Positions 7,682-14,864 of a DNA stretch of 59,258 nucleotides are shown piece after piece. Each line of letters begins with the position of its first letter. Within the stretch, counting starts at the first letter, position 1. The notes below the pieces were generated by a model, which was not told where the DNA came from, searched no databases, and saw only the letters and a program-made list of their open reading frames with translations. The stretch is from IMG/VR virus record IMGVR_UViG_3300033153_002543, positions 1 through 59,258 of that record; one strand, given 5' to 3'. A program made the translations under genes and the position numbers. Source of the DNA: a virus.

Positions 7682-7797
7682 AATTATTAATCGGTTTAAT
7701 ATGGCTTATTGCTCTACCTGTTAGCGCAAGTGAGATAAGCGTAGAGTTTACTCAATACCACAGATCAACTAATGAGGATTTCCAAAACAAAAAATAG
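7678..7797 (+). CDS. 39-aa secreted peptide, possibly truncated
   Basis: MKLLIGLIWLIALPVSASE is a clear signal peptide with an AxA-type site (SAS-E). It is followed by ISVEFTQYHRSTNEDF and an early stop, about 20 mature residues. The start of the mature part resembles the beta-strand and polar pattern of the secreted protein at 8328, so it may be a truncated copy. The ATG at 7678 follows AGAAGGA. Confidence 0.5.
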   Translation: MKLLIGLIWLIALPVSASEISVEFTQYHRSTNEDFQNKK

Positions 7798-7800
7798 TAG

Positions 7801-7829
7801 TTGACTTCGCAACTATAATTTGATATAAT
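7801..7829 (+). promoter_or_regulatory. sigma70-type promoter
   Basis: TTGACT at 7801-7806 and TATAAT at 7824-7829, 17-bp spacer. The segment GTTGACTTCGCAAC at 7800-7813 is shared with three other promoters. Confidence 0.9.
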
Positions 7830-7851
7830 ATATTTCAAATTGGAGAATATT

Positions 7852-8175
7852 ATGAATACACCAGACAACTGGATAATTTTAAAGATTAAAGAAGATACTG
7901 GATACTTCTACAAGATATTATGTGGATGGTCGGGCGGATATTTAGATGGTGATAGCTGGAAAATGAATTCAGGTATTAAAGATATTATTACTACTGAGCA
8001 TTACTATGATTTTATTGGTGAAAGTGGTTCAGTATACCGTTGCCACAAGGGTGGAGAACGTATTTCAGGTGCTTTCGCACATGTTTTAGGTAATTTAACA
8101 GATAAGCATCCTGATGTAGTTACTCATATATCATTAGACCAACTCATGAAGGAATTTGGCAATGAAGAAGTTTAG
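7852..8175 (+). CDS. hypothetical protein (107 aa)
   Basis: Driven by the promoter at 7801, with TGGAGAATATT before the ATG. The 107-residue product (MNTPDNWIILKIKEDTG) has several G/W/Y-rich beta-strands around residues 20-45 (YKILCGWSGGYLDGDSWKMN). The pattern recalls phage proteins of unknown function. No catalytic motif. Confidence 0.65.
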   Translation: MNTPDNWIILKIKEDTGYFYKILCGWSGGYLDGDSWKMNSGIKDIITTEHYYDFIGESGSVYRCHKGGERISGAFAHVLGNLTDKHPDVVTHISLDQLMKEFGNEEV

Positions 8176-8338
8176 TATAACACAAGAAGAATTAGATACA
8201 TTAGAGGCCATTCGCCTCAAATTGTATGATATGTTCGCAGACTGTGGAAATGTATCTGACATTATCAAAGTAGGGGCAGTTTCAGAACCATTATGGAAAA
8301 TTATTAATAAGAAGCGTGAGGAAGTTTATGAAGATTAA
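8162..8338 (+). CDS. hypothetical helical protein (58 aa)
   Basis: MKKFSITQEELDTLEAIRL starts a 58-residue mostly helical protein. The ATG overlaps the previous gene by 14 bp, and a TTG 6 bp upstream is an alternative start. No family recognised. Confidence 0.55.
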   Translation: MKKFSITQEELDTLEAIRLKLYDMFADCGNVSDIIKVGAVSEPLWKIINKKREEVYED

Positions 8339-8618
8339 ACAAGTAGCCATCTTCGTGGCAATATTTCTATTAGTAGCCGCTAGTATTAAATCGTGTGATG
8401 CCGAGGAAGGCCTACATGCTTATTTAGGTATGGCATACCACGATGAAAAGCTAGATACATTTAAGCAAGAGAATAGTACTATATCTACTTTAATTGGTGA
8501 AGCTGAATTAGAATATGAGTTTAGTAATGGTACTAAGATATTTTTTCGACATAATAGTAGTATGCAACAAAACGATACTGGTCTTAATATGATAGGGATA
8601 AAAGCGAGGTTATTCTAA
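8328..8618 (+). CDS. secreted beta-strand-rich protein (96 aa)
   Basis: Residues 1-29 form a signal peptide (AIFVAIFLLVAASIKSCDAEE); the Cys is not in a clean lipobox. The mature part ends in alternating strand residues with a C-terminal phenylalanine (GIKARLF), typical of outer-membrane beta-barrels or barrel-like periplasmic proteins. Inference: it acts in the envelope, perhaps modifying the host surface early in infection. A CTTC-loop hairpin lies at 8346-8359. Confidence 0.55.
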   Translation: MKIKQVAIFVAIFLLVAASIKSCDAEEGLHAYLGMAYHDEKLDTFKQENSTISTLIGEAELEYEFSNGTKIFFRHNSSMQQNDTGLNMIGIKARLF

Positions 8619-8816
8619 ATGCACAAAGATATCAGAGATTTTTTAGATACCATTGAAGATCCTGATAGACGATTACGCCTCGAACAATTACAATTTAGAA
8701 TTGAAGGACAATTAAGAAATTACAAAGACCCAGTAGCTAGAATGAATAAAATGGTAGAAATATTTTGGGAAGGTGTTAAAGAATTCCAAGATGTATTAAA
8801 TGGAGTAAAGAAATGA
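8619..8816 (+). CDS. hypothetical helical protein (65 aa)
   Basis: It abuts the previous stop and overlaps the next ATG by 4 bp. MHKDIRDFLDTIEDPDRRLRL starts a charged helical protein that resembles DUF3135-like small phage proteins only weakly. The role is unknown. Confidence 0.6.
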   Translation: MHKDIRDFLDTIEDPDRRLRLEQLQFRIEGQLRNYKDPVARMNKMVEIFWEGVKEFQDVLNGVKK

Positions 8817-9094
8817 AATATATAGAAATTAAAGCTATGCCAGCAGGTTTAAATGATAATAATAAGTTTATAGGTGATACCTATCCAGATATTGGTTTAT
8901 ACGCGGGTAATCTAGCAGACGAATTTATGGTAGTATATATTATGAATGGATTAACACTAGTTGCATCCGTATTTAACCTTACTAACTTAATTAGTAATCA
9001 TGAAACCCCTAGTATTACTGATACTGCTGCTGATAATACTTTAATGCTAAAAGCTATCGCAGTATCGTTAAAACCAGAATTAGCTTTCAAGTGA
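8813..9094 (+). CDS. hypothetical protein (93 aa)
   Basis: A 93-residue product with a mixed hydrophobic centre (about residues 38-60). It starts in an ATGA overlap. No family recognised. Confidence 0.6.
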   Translation: MKYIEIKAMPAGLNDNNKFIGDTYPDIGLYAGNLADEFMVVYIMNGLTLVASVFNLTNLISNHETPSITDTAADNTLMLKAIAVSLKPELAFK

Positions 9095-9249
9095 AAATCA
9101 TAGTACCTATAAGCAGGCTAAAAAGAGAATTAAATAAATGGATTAGATTTGTTAATACTGACATATCTAATGTAGTGTATATTACAAGAAATGGGGTGTA
9201 TGCAGGAGTACTGATATCACCTGAACGTATGGAGAACTTAAGTGGGTAG
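9091..9249 (+). CDS. solitary Phd/YefM-like antitoxin (52 aa)
   Basis: From a GTG start overlapping the previous stop, the protein reads ISRLKRELNKWIRFVN, then VYITRNGVYAGVLISPERME. This matches the Phd/YefM antitoxin core: an N-terminal DNA-binding/dimer segment, then the ITRNG-x-AGVLxS strand-turn-strand. The usual C-terminal toxin-binding tail is very short. No toxin gene is adjacent. Inference: an autoregulator, or an anti-toxin decoy that blocks a host YoeB/Doc-type toxin. Confidence 0.65.
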   Translation: MKIIVPISRLKRELNKWIRFVNTDISNVVYITRNGVYAGVLISPERMENLSG

Positions 9250-9781
9250 TAGAGTATTTATCACAAGCGACTTACACTTTGACCATCATAGTATTGTTGA
9301 TTGGCGTAAGCAGATTCATAGTGTAGACTTCATTAGTACACAACACATGAATGAATGGATTGTTGAAACACACAACGAAATCGTGCGTCCGAAAGATATC
9401 CTATGGATTCTAGGTGATGTTAGTTGGTCTGTGGATGGATTAAAATATTTAGCACAGATGAATGGTCATAAACGCTTAGTACTAGGTAACCATGATACAG
9501 AAGGCAGGGGCTTAAGTATTGAAGCTTTCCAACCTTATTTTGAAGAAATTCATGGATTGACTAAGAAGTATAAATGTGTACTTTCTCACGCCCCTATTCA
9601 CCCAGCTGAGCTTGAGTATAGAAGTTGGCGTGCAAACATTCATGGACACGTACATCATAAAGAAAGATGTGTTAAAGACCCTAGATATATCAATGTAAAT
9701 ATTGATGTTACTAGAGGATACCCAACTTCATTAGATGAAATACGTGGAGAATTAGGTTCAGATATATTAAATAGTGATTAG
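9242..9781 (+). CDS. calcineurin-like metallophosphoesterase (179 aa)
   Basis: The protein carries SDLHFDH (about residues 9-15), LGDVSW (57-62), GNHD (81-84), SHAPIHP and HGHVHHK, the five metal-binding blocks of the calcineurin-like phosphoesterase fold. At 179 residues it matches the small phage/bacterial subfamily. The substrate is unknown (nucleotides or phosphoproteins are possible). The GTG start overlaps the antitoxin gene by 8 bp, so the two are probably coupled. Confidence 0.85.
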   Translation: MGSRVFITSDLHFDHHSIVDWRKQIHSVDFISTQHMNEWIVETHNEIVRPKDILWILGDVSWSVDGLKYLAQMNGHKRLVLGNHDTEGRGLSIEAFQPYFEEIHGLTKKYKCVLSHAPIHPAELEYRSWRANIHGHVHHKERCVKDPRYINVNIDVTRGYPTSLDEIRGELGSDILNSD

Positions 9782-9802
9782 TAGCAAAGTCAAAAATATA
9801 TA

Positions 9803-9831
9803 TTGACTTTGCTAACTGCGCGTGTTATAAT
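9803..9831 (+). promoter_or_regulatory. sigma70-type promoter
   Basis: TTGACT at 9803-9808 and TATAAT at 9826-9831, 17-bp spacer. Confidence 0.9.
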
Positions 9832-9856
9832 ATGTTTTCAAAATCGGAGAAAAGAC

Positions 9857-10039
9857 ATGAGTAATGTAGTTATTAAAGTAGATACAGGGTTTGCTGGTGC
9901 TATTCACACTTATAAAACTAATATCACCCCTGAGGAATGGGATGTATTAACAAATGATGAGAAATTGGGTTGGCTAGTAGAAGCAACAGATAATTTCGTT
10001 GAAGTATACGCTGAAACAGAAGATGGAGAGTTACTGTAA
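9857..10039 (+). CDS. hypothetical acidic protein (60 aa)
   Basis: The ATG at 9857 follows CGGAGAAAAGAC. The product MSNVVIKVDTGFAGAIHTYK... resembles short phage proteins with a conserved WxVLTxDEKxxWLxEA segment (around residues 27-41), of unknown role. First gene after a promoter. Confidence 0.65.
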   Translation: MSNVVIKVDTGFAGAIHTYKTNITPEEWDVLTNDEKLGWLVEATDNFVEVYAETEDGELL

Positions 10040-10206
10040 TGCGTGTAATTGAATTAATAGAAACAGTAATTATCGTGGGATTGATAATGTTATTCTTAGG
10101 TCTTAAGATTCCTATGGTTAACGCACTAGGTGAATGTGAAGAAAAACTTCCTCGAAACCAACACTGTGAATTAGTAGCAGTACCAATTAAATGGATACCA
10201 AAATGA
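10039..10206 (+). CDS. 55-aa membrane protein
   Basis: It starts at the last base of the previous stop. The hydrophobic segment IETVIIVGLIMLFLGLKI (residues 7-24) is followed by a polar tail with two cysteines. Probable single-pass protein. Confidence 0.55.
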   Translation: MRVIELIETVIIVGLIMLFLGLKIPMVNALGECEEKLPRNQHCELVAVPIKWIPK

Positions 10207-10541
10207 TAACAAAATATTTAGGAAAGATAGATAGTATTAATTTTGGCCTTGGTGGATATCAAGAGTCAATGCTTGGGTTACATATATGTTTTAGTTTTGA
10301 CAAGTGTAGTTTTATTTGTACATCAAATAGCTATTGGGATACCACTATTGAATGTGGAGAACGCGCTAAATGGAAAGAGTCTGATAGATTCAATAAGTAT
10401 GCTTCTATTATATATAAGGTATCAGAGTTATTAAAGCAAGCGAAAGTAAGAGATATTAGTAAACTTAAAAATATTCCAGTAGAAATTAAAATGGATGGTA
10501 ATTCACTACACAGCTGGCGTATACTAGAGGAAGTGTTATGA
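10203..10541 (+). CDS. hypothetical protein (112 aa)
   Basis: The ATG in an ATGA overlap at 10203 is preferred; an ATG at 10191 would add four residues. The product is beta-rich, with CFSFDKCSFICTSNSYWD in the first third. No family recognised. Confidence 0.6.
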   Translation: MITKYLGKIDSINFGLGGYQESMLGLHICFSFDKCSFICTSNSYWDTTIECGERAKWKESDRFNKYASIIYKVSELLKQAKVRDISKLKNIPVEIKMDGNSLHSWRILEEVL

Positions 10542-10696
10542 CAGTATTCTATGTAGTAATAACATTATTAGGAATATTCTTAGCGTTTATAGATTATAAA
10601 AACTACTCACGCACTAAACAAAGTAGATACTTATTTATGGCATCATTAATGATAATCTGTAGTGCTATTAATGGTATAGTGGCATATACCTTATGA
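10538..10696 (+). CDS. 52-aa membrane protein
   Basis: Two hydrophobic segments (residues 2-18 and 33-51) with a basic loop. It overlaps both neighbours by 4 bp (ATGA). Confidence 0.55.
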   Translation: MTVFYVVITLLGIFLAFIDYKNYSRTKQSRYLFMASLMIICSAINGIVAYTL

Positions 10697-11121
10697 AACA
10701 AGTTATAATTCTACGTAAAGACTTAAACATGCGTAAGGGTAAGATGATTGCACAAGGTGCACATGCTAGTATGAAAGTATTGCTAGACTTAGCTTATAAA
10801 GCTAATCAAATCAATAGAGAACATCCTGTATACGAAAAAAGATATATACCTACAGAAGGTGAGTTCCTTTGTATGCCTTTATACTCTGACACTAAGGAAT
10901 GGTTAGAAGATACATTTACTAAAATCGTGGTAAGTGTAGATAGTAAAGATGAGCTGTTAGATGTATATAATAAAGCTACAGAAGCAAAGATAATCTGTAG
11001 TTTAATAGCTGATGTAGGTTTAACAGAATTTAAAGGTGAGACTACCTATACTGCTGTAGCAATCGGGCCTGCAGATGCTAAACTGATTGACAAAATAACT
11101 GGAGATTTAAAACTATTATGA
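10693..11121 (+). CDS. peptidyl-tRNA hydrolase, PTH2 family
   Basis: MKQVIILRKDLNMRKGKMIAQ followed by GAHAS is the hallmark N-terminus of Pth2 enzymes, which cleave peptidyl-tRNA and recycle tRNA. A central VVSVDSKDELLDVYNKA and a C-terminal TYTAVAIGPADAKLID match the family's strand-helix pattern, and 142 residues is near the usual ~120-140. PTH2 is common in archaea and eukaryotes and occurs in phages. With the tRNA array, tmRNA and a second PTH2-like gene at 20807 it suggests a translation-rescue role. Confidence 0.85.
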   Translation: MKQVIILRKDLNMRKGKMIAQGAHASMKVLLDLAYKANQINREHPVYEKRYIPTEGEFLCMPLYSDTKEWLEDTFTKIVVSVDSKDELLDVYNKATEAKIICSLIADVGLTEFKGETTYTAVAIGPADAKLIDKITGDLKLL

Positions 11122-11354
11122 TGGCCACAAGAGATTTAGACGTAGCAATAATGCTCCTATCTACAGCATCATGCCCTAATTGTGATGGGAGTGGTGGTAT
11201 ATCTATCCCTACTATTGAGTCTGCATGTTGTGGAGAACCCTTAGCCACCGGTGAATGCTGTGGTAACTCTATACCTGAAATGGGAGTGTCGTTCGAAGAA
11301 TGTCAGTGGTGTGCTGAAAAAGCAGAACTAATGGCTAAATATGACAATAAATAA
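11118..11354 (+). CDS. cysteine-rich zinc-finger protein, DnaJ-type motif (78 aa)
   Basis: CPNCDGSGG near residue 20 matches the CxxCxGxG zinc module of DnaJ. Further Cys pairs (CC, CC, CQWC) follow. It probably binds zinc; the partner is unknown. Overlaps PTH2 by 4 bp. Confidence 0.65.
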   Translation: MMATRDLDVAIMLLSTASCPNCDGSGGISIPTIESACCGEPLATGECCGNSIPEMGVSFEECQWCAEKAELMAKYDNK

Positions 11355-11499
11355 ATTGAAGTGTATTTTAGGAGTACATAAGTGGCGCAGTTCTACTACA
11401 TTTAGTAATGCTGTGCCTTTTTATGTGCGTCAAGAATTGAAGTCAGACTTTCTAGTATGTACTAGATGCTGTAAAGTAAAAAAGGTAAAATTAACATGA
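11341..11499 (+). CDS. small zinc-ribbon-like protein (52 aa)
   Basis: It overlaps the upstream gene by 14 bp and the downstream ATG by 4 bp. The C-terminal CTRCCK suggests a half zinc knuckle paired with the Cys near residue 8. Short and unrecognised, but perfectly tiled between its neighbours. Confidence 0.5.
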   Translation: MTINKLKCILGVHKWRSSTTFSNAVPFYVRQELKSDFLVCTRCCKVKKVKLT

Positions 11500-11714
11500 G
11501 TGAGACAGTAGAATTAGACTTAACTGAAGAAGAGTACAATAAAATAGTACAGTATTATATCGAAGATAACTTTAGTGCAGAATCTATAGAAGTATATAAC
11601 GAAAATAAAAATAAAGACGAACCATCAGCTGCCTTCGCAGCATTGTTAAATGAAGCATTAATTAATGCCATCAAATTAGGTATGGGATATGAGGCTAAAG
11701 ATGTTGTCAAATAA
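11496..11714 (+). CDS. hypothetical acidic protein (72 aa)
   Basis: MSETVELDLTEEEYNKIVQYY starts an acidic helical protein. A perfect CTTC hairpin lies at 11628-11641. The family is unknown. Confidence 0.6.
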   Translation: MSETVELDLTEEEYNKIVQYYIEDNFSAESIEVYNENKNKDEPSAAFAALLNEALINAIKLGMGYEAKDVVK

Positions 11715-11880
11715 CACAGTAGCTAAGTCAATTAAGTTAGTAAATGAAGCGTATGAAGCAGGCAAAAAGACTGGATACTCCGAAGGATTTAGAGCGGGTG
11801 TATTAGAAACTACATCATCTGAATTAGATACATATAAGGAAATATTAAAAGCATATGATTGTAAATATGGAAAGATTTAA
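11701..11880 (+). CDS. hypothetical helical protein (59 aa)
   Basis: The ATG at 11701, with AGG 8 bp upstream, is preferred over one at 11689. The product is a helical, charged protein overlapping both neighbours. No family. Confidence 0.5.
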   Translation: MLSNNTVAKSIKLVNEAYEAGKKTGYSEGFRAGVLETTSSELDTYKEILKAYDCKYGKI

Positions 11881-12064
11881 GAAAGTGGCAGCATTTATAC
11901 CAGCATGGGGATTTTATATATTAGGTGATCTAGTATCTAGACCAATACAGTGGTCAGATATGTTTGGGTTTTTACTTCCATATTATGGTACCTTCATGGA
12001 CTGGTCTGTATTTTTCAATGACTGGGGTGGATTGGATGTTTGGTTAGAACATAAAGATGAGTGA
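11867..12064 (+). CDS. tryptophan-rich membrane-associated protein (65 aa)
   Basis: MERFKKVAAFIPAWGFYILG then several W/F-rich segments (about eight aromatic residues between 30 and 60). It may associate with the membrane. It overlaps the next ATG by 8 bp. Confidence 0.5.
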   Translation: MERFKKVAAFIPAWGFYILGDLVSRPIQWSDMFGFLLPYYGTFMDWSVFFNDWGGLDVWLEHKDE

Positions 12065-12278
12065 AGAACACTTCAATATTAGTCTACATGTAGTAGATTG
12101 GCGATGTGATAAATGTGGCCACTATTGTAAAACTACAGGTAAAATTGAACAACAATTTATTGGTGTACAAGTAGAACATATGTGTATGAGTGAGACATGT
12201 GGCCATAGAGTATGGTTAGACACTAACTACCCTAAATGGGATAATTTGCTAACTGCAATAACAAAAGGAAGACCTTAA
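12057..12278 (+). CDS. zinc-binding protein (73 aa)
   Basis: CDKCGHYC near residue 18 and CMSETCGH near residue 45 form a four-cysteine zinc ribbon. Unknown role. Starts inside the previous gene and ends at the next ATG. Confidence 0.6.
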   Translation: MSEEHFNISLHVVDWRCDKCGHYCKTTGKIEQQFIGVQVEHMCMSETCGHRVWLDTNYPKWDNLLTAITKGRP

Positions 12279-12616
12279 TGAACAAGTTTAAAAAATGGTT
12301 AATTATGAAATTAGCTGGAGACACAGTAGTAATTCTAAATACTGCAATACTATATAAATATTATCCTATCTTTGCTAACACAGATTTTAAACCTATTGTG
12401 GAGAATAACTTAATAATTCCTAGCAATGCTAGTACACCTTTTACTATATATGATAAACGTACATTTGAAATTATAGGTGATGAACTAAATATTCATGAAG
12501 ATAGTAAGAAGGCATATGATGAAGTAGTTGATGCAATTAATAAAGCAGAATCCCCACTAGAAAAACAAGATGCTATTGCTAATGAAGCTTCGTCTAAGGA
12601 TGAAATAGTTGTATAA
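12278..12616 (+). CDS. hypothetical protein (112 aa)
   Basis: A basic N-terminus (MNKFKKWLIMKL) leads into a hydrophobic stretch (residues 12-28), then an acidic helical C-terminus. It may be membrane-anchored. No family. Confidence 0.55.
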   Translation: MNKFKKWLIMKLAGDTVVILNTAILYKYYPIFANTDFKPIVENNLIIPSNASTPFTIYDKRTFEIIGDELNIHEDSKKAYDEVVDAINKAESPLEKQDAIANEASSKDEIVV

Positions 12617-12761
12617 TATACTTTATAATGATAAAGTTAAATATAAAGATAAAATTGGCTTTGTAAAAGAAGTACAAGGTTCTTTTGCACGAGTATTATT
12701 TGAAGGTGATAAAAAACCAACAATATTACCCACAGACGCTTTGGAGAAAATAGATGATTGA
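12609..12761 (+). CDS. SH3/KOW-like small protein (50 aa)
   Basis: A TTG start overlaps the upstream gene by 8 bp. The product has DKVKYKDKIGFVKEVQGSF then VLFEGD, a pattern of a small SH3-like barrel. It resembles the protein at 50029. Start choice is uncertain. Confidence 0.45.
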   Translation: MYNILYNDKVKYKDKIGFVKEVQGSFARVLFEGDKKPTILPTDALEKIDD

Positions 12762-12873
12762 AGCAAACACAGCATTAGAAATATCTAATATGTTACATGT
12801 ATGTTGGGCATACTGTCATATTAATATAGACTATATAGAATATAAGTTATTAAATTGGTTGGAGAAATTATGA
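12754..12873 (+). CDS. 39-aa small protein
   Basis: It starts in an overlap with the previous stop and ends overlapping the next ATG (ATGA). MIEANTALEISNMLHVCWAY is helical. Supported only by tiling. Confidence 0.4.
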   Translation: MIEANTALEISNMLHVCWAYCHINIDYIEYKLLNWLEKL

Positions 12874-13151
12874 TAGAATATGCAATAGCAGCAATTGCCT
12901 TCGCAATAATGATGCAAGTAAATTACATATTTGAGATAACAAAAATAGTACAAGATATAAGAGTCTTACTAAATATTGAGGATGAACCTAATCCGTTCAA
13001 TCCCATAGGTTTCTCTTTAGTTTTCTTTTTGTACAGTACAGTATTTATGCCTTTCGTGGCAGTATATATACTAATGTGTAGTAAAGAACGAGTACTTAGA
13101 GATATCTCAGGTGCTATTATGAAGAGCTATTTTAGACTTGAAGAAAAATAA
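12870..13151 (+). CDS. two-pass membrane protein (93 aa)
   Basis: Hydrophobic segments at about residues 3-22 and 49-72 flank a polar loop. GGAGAAATT precedes the ATG. A perfect CTTC hairpin at 12894-12907 encodes part of the first segment. Function unknown. Confidence 0.6.
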   Translation: MIEYAIAAIAFAIMMQVNYIFEITKIVQDIRVLLNIEDEPNPFNPIGFSLVFFLYSTVFMPFVAVYILMCSKERVLRDISGAIMKSYFRLEEK

Positions 13152-13154
13152 TTG

Positions 13155-13183
13155 TTGACTTTGCAACTATGATTTGATATAAT
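13155..13183 (+). promoter_or_regulatory. sigma70-type promoter
   Basis: TTGACT at 13155-13160 and TATAAT at 13178-13183, 17-bp spacer. The spacer is a one-base variant of the TTCGCAAC type. Confidence 0.9.
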
Positions 13184-13210
13184 ATATTCTTAAATTAATG
13201 GAGAACTATT

Positions 13211-13450
13211 ATGTTAAAAACATTTAAGTATACAAAACCTAGTGGTGATACGTCTATTCGACAGGTGTATCCATTAAATGTGGTTGGTAATGATAAGCTC
13301 TTATGTGTTGACTTGACTCAGTTTGATACTGATGATAAGCAAGACTATGAGAATCTATTGAACCAAATTCACAATGACTATATACAAGCTATTAAAGACG
13401 CAGGTTTAGGTAGTACGTTTAGGACATTCTTTTTGGAGAAAATGAGCTAA
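13211..13450 (+). CDS. hypothetical protein (79 aa), weakly WYL-like
   Basis: YTKPSGDTSIRQVYPLNVV... LLCVDLTQFD loosely recalls the central strands of WYL domains (nucleotide-sensing), but at 79 residues it would be a fragment. TGGAGAACTATT precedes the ATG. Its stop overlaps the HNH gene start. Confidence 0.5.
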   Translation: MLKTFKYTKPSGDTSIRQVYPLNVVGNDKLLCVDLTQFDTDDKQDYENLLNQIHNDYIQAIKDAGLGSTFRTFFLEKMS

Positions 13451-13974
13451 TGGAAGATTATAAGGTATTAACACTTAACGCAGATTTCATGCCACTAAAC
13501 TTAGTACCTTTATCTACTATTAGCTGGCAAAAAGCTTTTAAGCTAATCGTGGAAGAAATTGCAGTACCAATTAAATTTTATGAAGATAAGTATGTAAATA
13601 CTCCCACCACCAGATATCCTATACCTTCAGTAATATTGATGAAGGATTATAAGCGTTTCAATAAAAGGGCTAAATGGTCTAAGTTCAATATTAAACTTAG
13701 AGATAATTTTACATGCCAATACTGTGGACACAAATTTTCTAGTAGAAGTCTTACCATTGACCATGTAAAGGCGAAAGCTCATGGTGGCAAACATAGTTGG
13801 CTTAATTCAGTTGCGGCATGTAAACCCTGTAATCAATGGAAAAAAGATCATAAGAATATTAAGCCTATGACTAAGCCGTATCACCCAACGTACTTCGACT
13901 TAGCTAAGAAAATGATGAAGTACAAAGAAATTAAGAACAAAGAGTGGTCAGATTACCTACAGCATTTAAATTAG
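13450..13974 (+). CDS. HNH endonuclease (174 aa)
   Basis: The C-terminal half has CQYCG (about residue 89), then LTIDHVKAKAHGG, WLNSVAACKPCNQWK. This is the classical HNH nuclease with a CxxC...CxxC zinc site and catalytic DH. The N-terminal VLTLNADFMPLNLVPLSTIS is the conserved lead of bacterial and phage HNH proteins. It could be a homing endonuclease or a phage DNA-processing nuclease. It is not adjacent to terminase here. Confidence 0.85.
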   Translation: MEDYKVLTLNADFMPLNLVPLSTISWQKAFKLIVEEIAVPIKFYEDKYVNTPTTRYPIPSVILMKDYKRFNKRAKWSKFNIKLRDNFTCQYCGHKFSSRSLTIDHVKAKAHGGKHSWLNSVAACKPCNQWKKDHKNIKPMTKPYHPTYFDLAKKMMKYKEIKNKEWSDYLQHLN

Positions 13975-13991
13975 TAAAAGAAAAATATATG

Positions 13992-14021
13992 TTGACATAT
14001 TAGTTAAAAGTTTGTTATAAT
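13992..14021 (+). promoter_or_regulatory. sigma70-type promoter
   Basis: TTGACA at 13992-13997 and TATAAT at 14016-14021, 18-bp spacer. It reads through the gene at 14046 and into the tRNA array. Confidence 0.85.
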
Positions 14022-14045
14022 ATGTTTTCAAATTTGGAGAAATTA

Positions 14046-14360
14046 ATGAGTGAAGAAAAGCAAAAAGCCAATAAATTAGTAAAAGATAAAGAAGCTGAGT
14101 TAGATGTAGCCATGAAACACCTAGCCAAAGTCAAGCAGTCTAGAGGTGATATTAGTACTGCCAAAGCAACTGTTAGTACAGTAAAAAAAGAATTATATGC
14201 TGCTATTACTGCTGAAAACCAAGTCACTTTAAACGAAACCGACGCATTTGATGAATCTGAGTTATATGTTGAGAAGCCTACTGAAAACGTAGGTGTTATA
14301 AAATTAATTGTAGTTTGTGCAGTAATATTTACAGGAGCAGTAGTATGGATAAATCTATAG
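14046..14360 (+). CDS. C-tail-anchored coiled-coil protein (104 aa)
   Basis: The ATG at 14046 follows TTGGAGAAATTA. Residues 1-60 are a charged coiled coil; the C-terminus (IKLIVVCAVIFTGAVVWI) is a single transmembrane anchor. Unknown role; the topology resembles small membrane-tethered scaffolds. Confidence 0.6.
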   Translation: MSEEKQKANKLVKDKEAELDVAMKHLAKVKQSRGDISTAKATVSTVKKELYAAITAENQVTLNETDAFDESELYVEKPTENVGVIKLIVVCAVIFTGAVVWINL

Positions 14361-14482
14361 AATTTTACACAGGCTTTAATGATTTTATGTGGTATCGTAC
14401 CAAACCCTCAGTATGGGTTAAAACTAAAGAACAGCGCGCAGACTGGAACAGAGGCCAGAAGTTAGCAAGAGAAGCAGTATAA
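14345..14482 (+). CDS. hypothetical protein (45 aa)
   Basis: It overlaps the previous gene by 16 bp. MDKSIEFYTGFNDFMWYRTK... ends in the basic segment RADWNRGQKLAREAV. Last coding gene before the first tRNA. Unknown. Confidence 0.5.
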   Translation: MDKSIEFYTGFNDFMWYRTKPSVWVKTKEQRADWNRGQKLAREAV

Positions 14483-14489
14483 TTATAAT

Positions 14490-14564
14490 GCCCTCGTAGT
14501 CTAACGGATAGGCAACAGTCTTCTAAACTGTCTCATGTGAGTTCGAGTCTCGCCGAGGGTACCA
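14490..14564 (+). tRNA. tRNA-Arg(UCU)
   Basis: Acceptor GCCCTCG/CGAGGGT (G1-U72), D arm with GG, anticodon loop CTTCTAA (UCU), T arm GTGAG-TTCGAGT-CTCGC, encoded CCA. First tRNA of the array. It reads AGA, a codon favoured by this AT-rich genome. Confidence 0.9.
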
Positions 14565-14568
14565 AATA

Positions 14569-14644
14569 CGGGCTGTAGCATAATGGTCAATGCACTCGGC
14601 TCATAACCGACCGATTGTAGGTTCAAATCCTACCAGTCCGACCA
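14569..14644 (+). tRNA. tRNA with CAU anticodon (Met, or Ile2)
   Basis: Acceptor CGGGCTG/CAGTCCG, loop CTCATAA (CAU), T arm GTAGG-TTCAAAT-CCTAC, CCA encoded. The normal C1-G72 pair argues against an initiator. Elongator Met or a lysidine-modified Ile2 are both possible. Confidence 0.85.
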
Positions 14645-14659
14645 ATTAATAGGAAATTT

Positions 14660-14863
14660 ATGGAGCATAATAAAGCTACTGCTAGTAGAGCATTAGATAC
14701 TCTTTTTAGTAGTGTAACAGCCTTCAGTGATGAAACTAAATTTATCTTAGTTAAAGCAGAAGATTGTACCCTTTATATACCGGTAAATAATTTAGATATA
14801 TCTAAGATACATGAATTTAGAAATAAATTTAAGGTTATATATGACCTAACTCAAGGATTATAG
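14660..14863 (+). CDS. hypothetical protein (67 aa)
   Basis: MEHNKATASRALDTLFSSV... 67 residues, mixed helix and strand, between the first tRNAs and the vWA gene, which it nearly abuts (1-bp gap). No family; coupling with the vWA protein is possible. Confidence 0.6.
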   Translation: MEHNKATASRALDTLFSSVTAFSDETKFILVKAEDCTLYIPVNNLDISKIHEFRNKFKVIYDLTQGL

Positions 14864-14864
14864 T

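Noticed and set aside
13211-13450. WYL regulator
   Set aside because: Similarity is limited to two strands, and the protein is far shorter than a full WYL protein. Kept as hypothetical.
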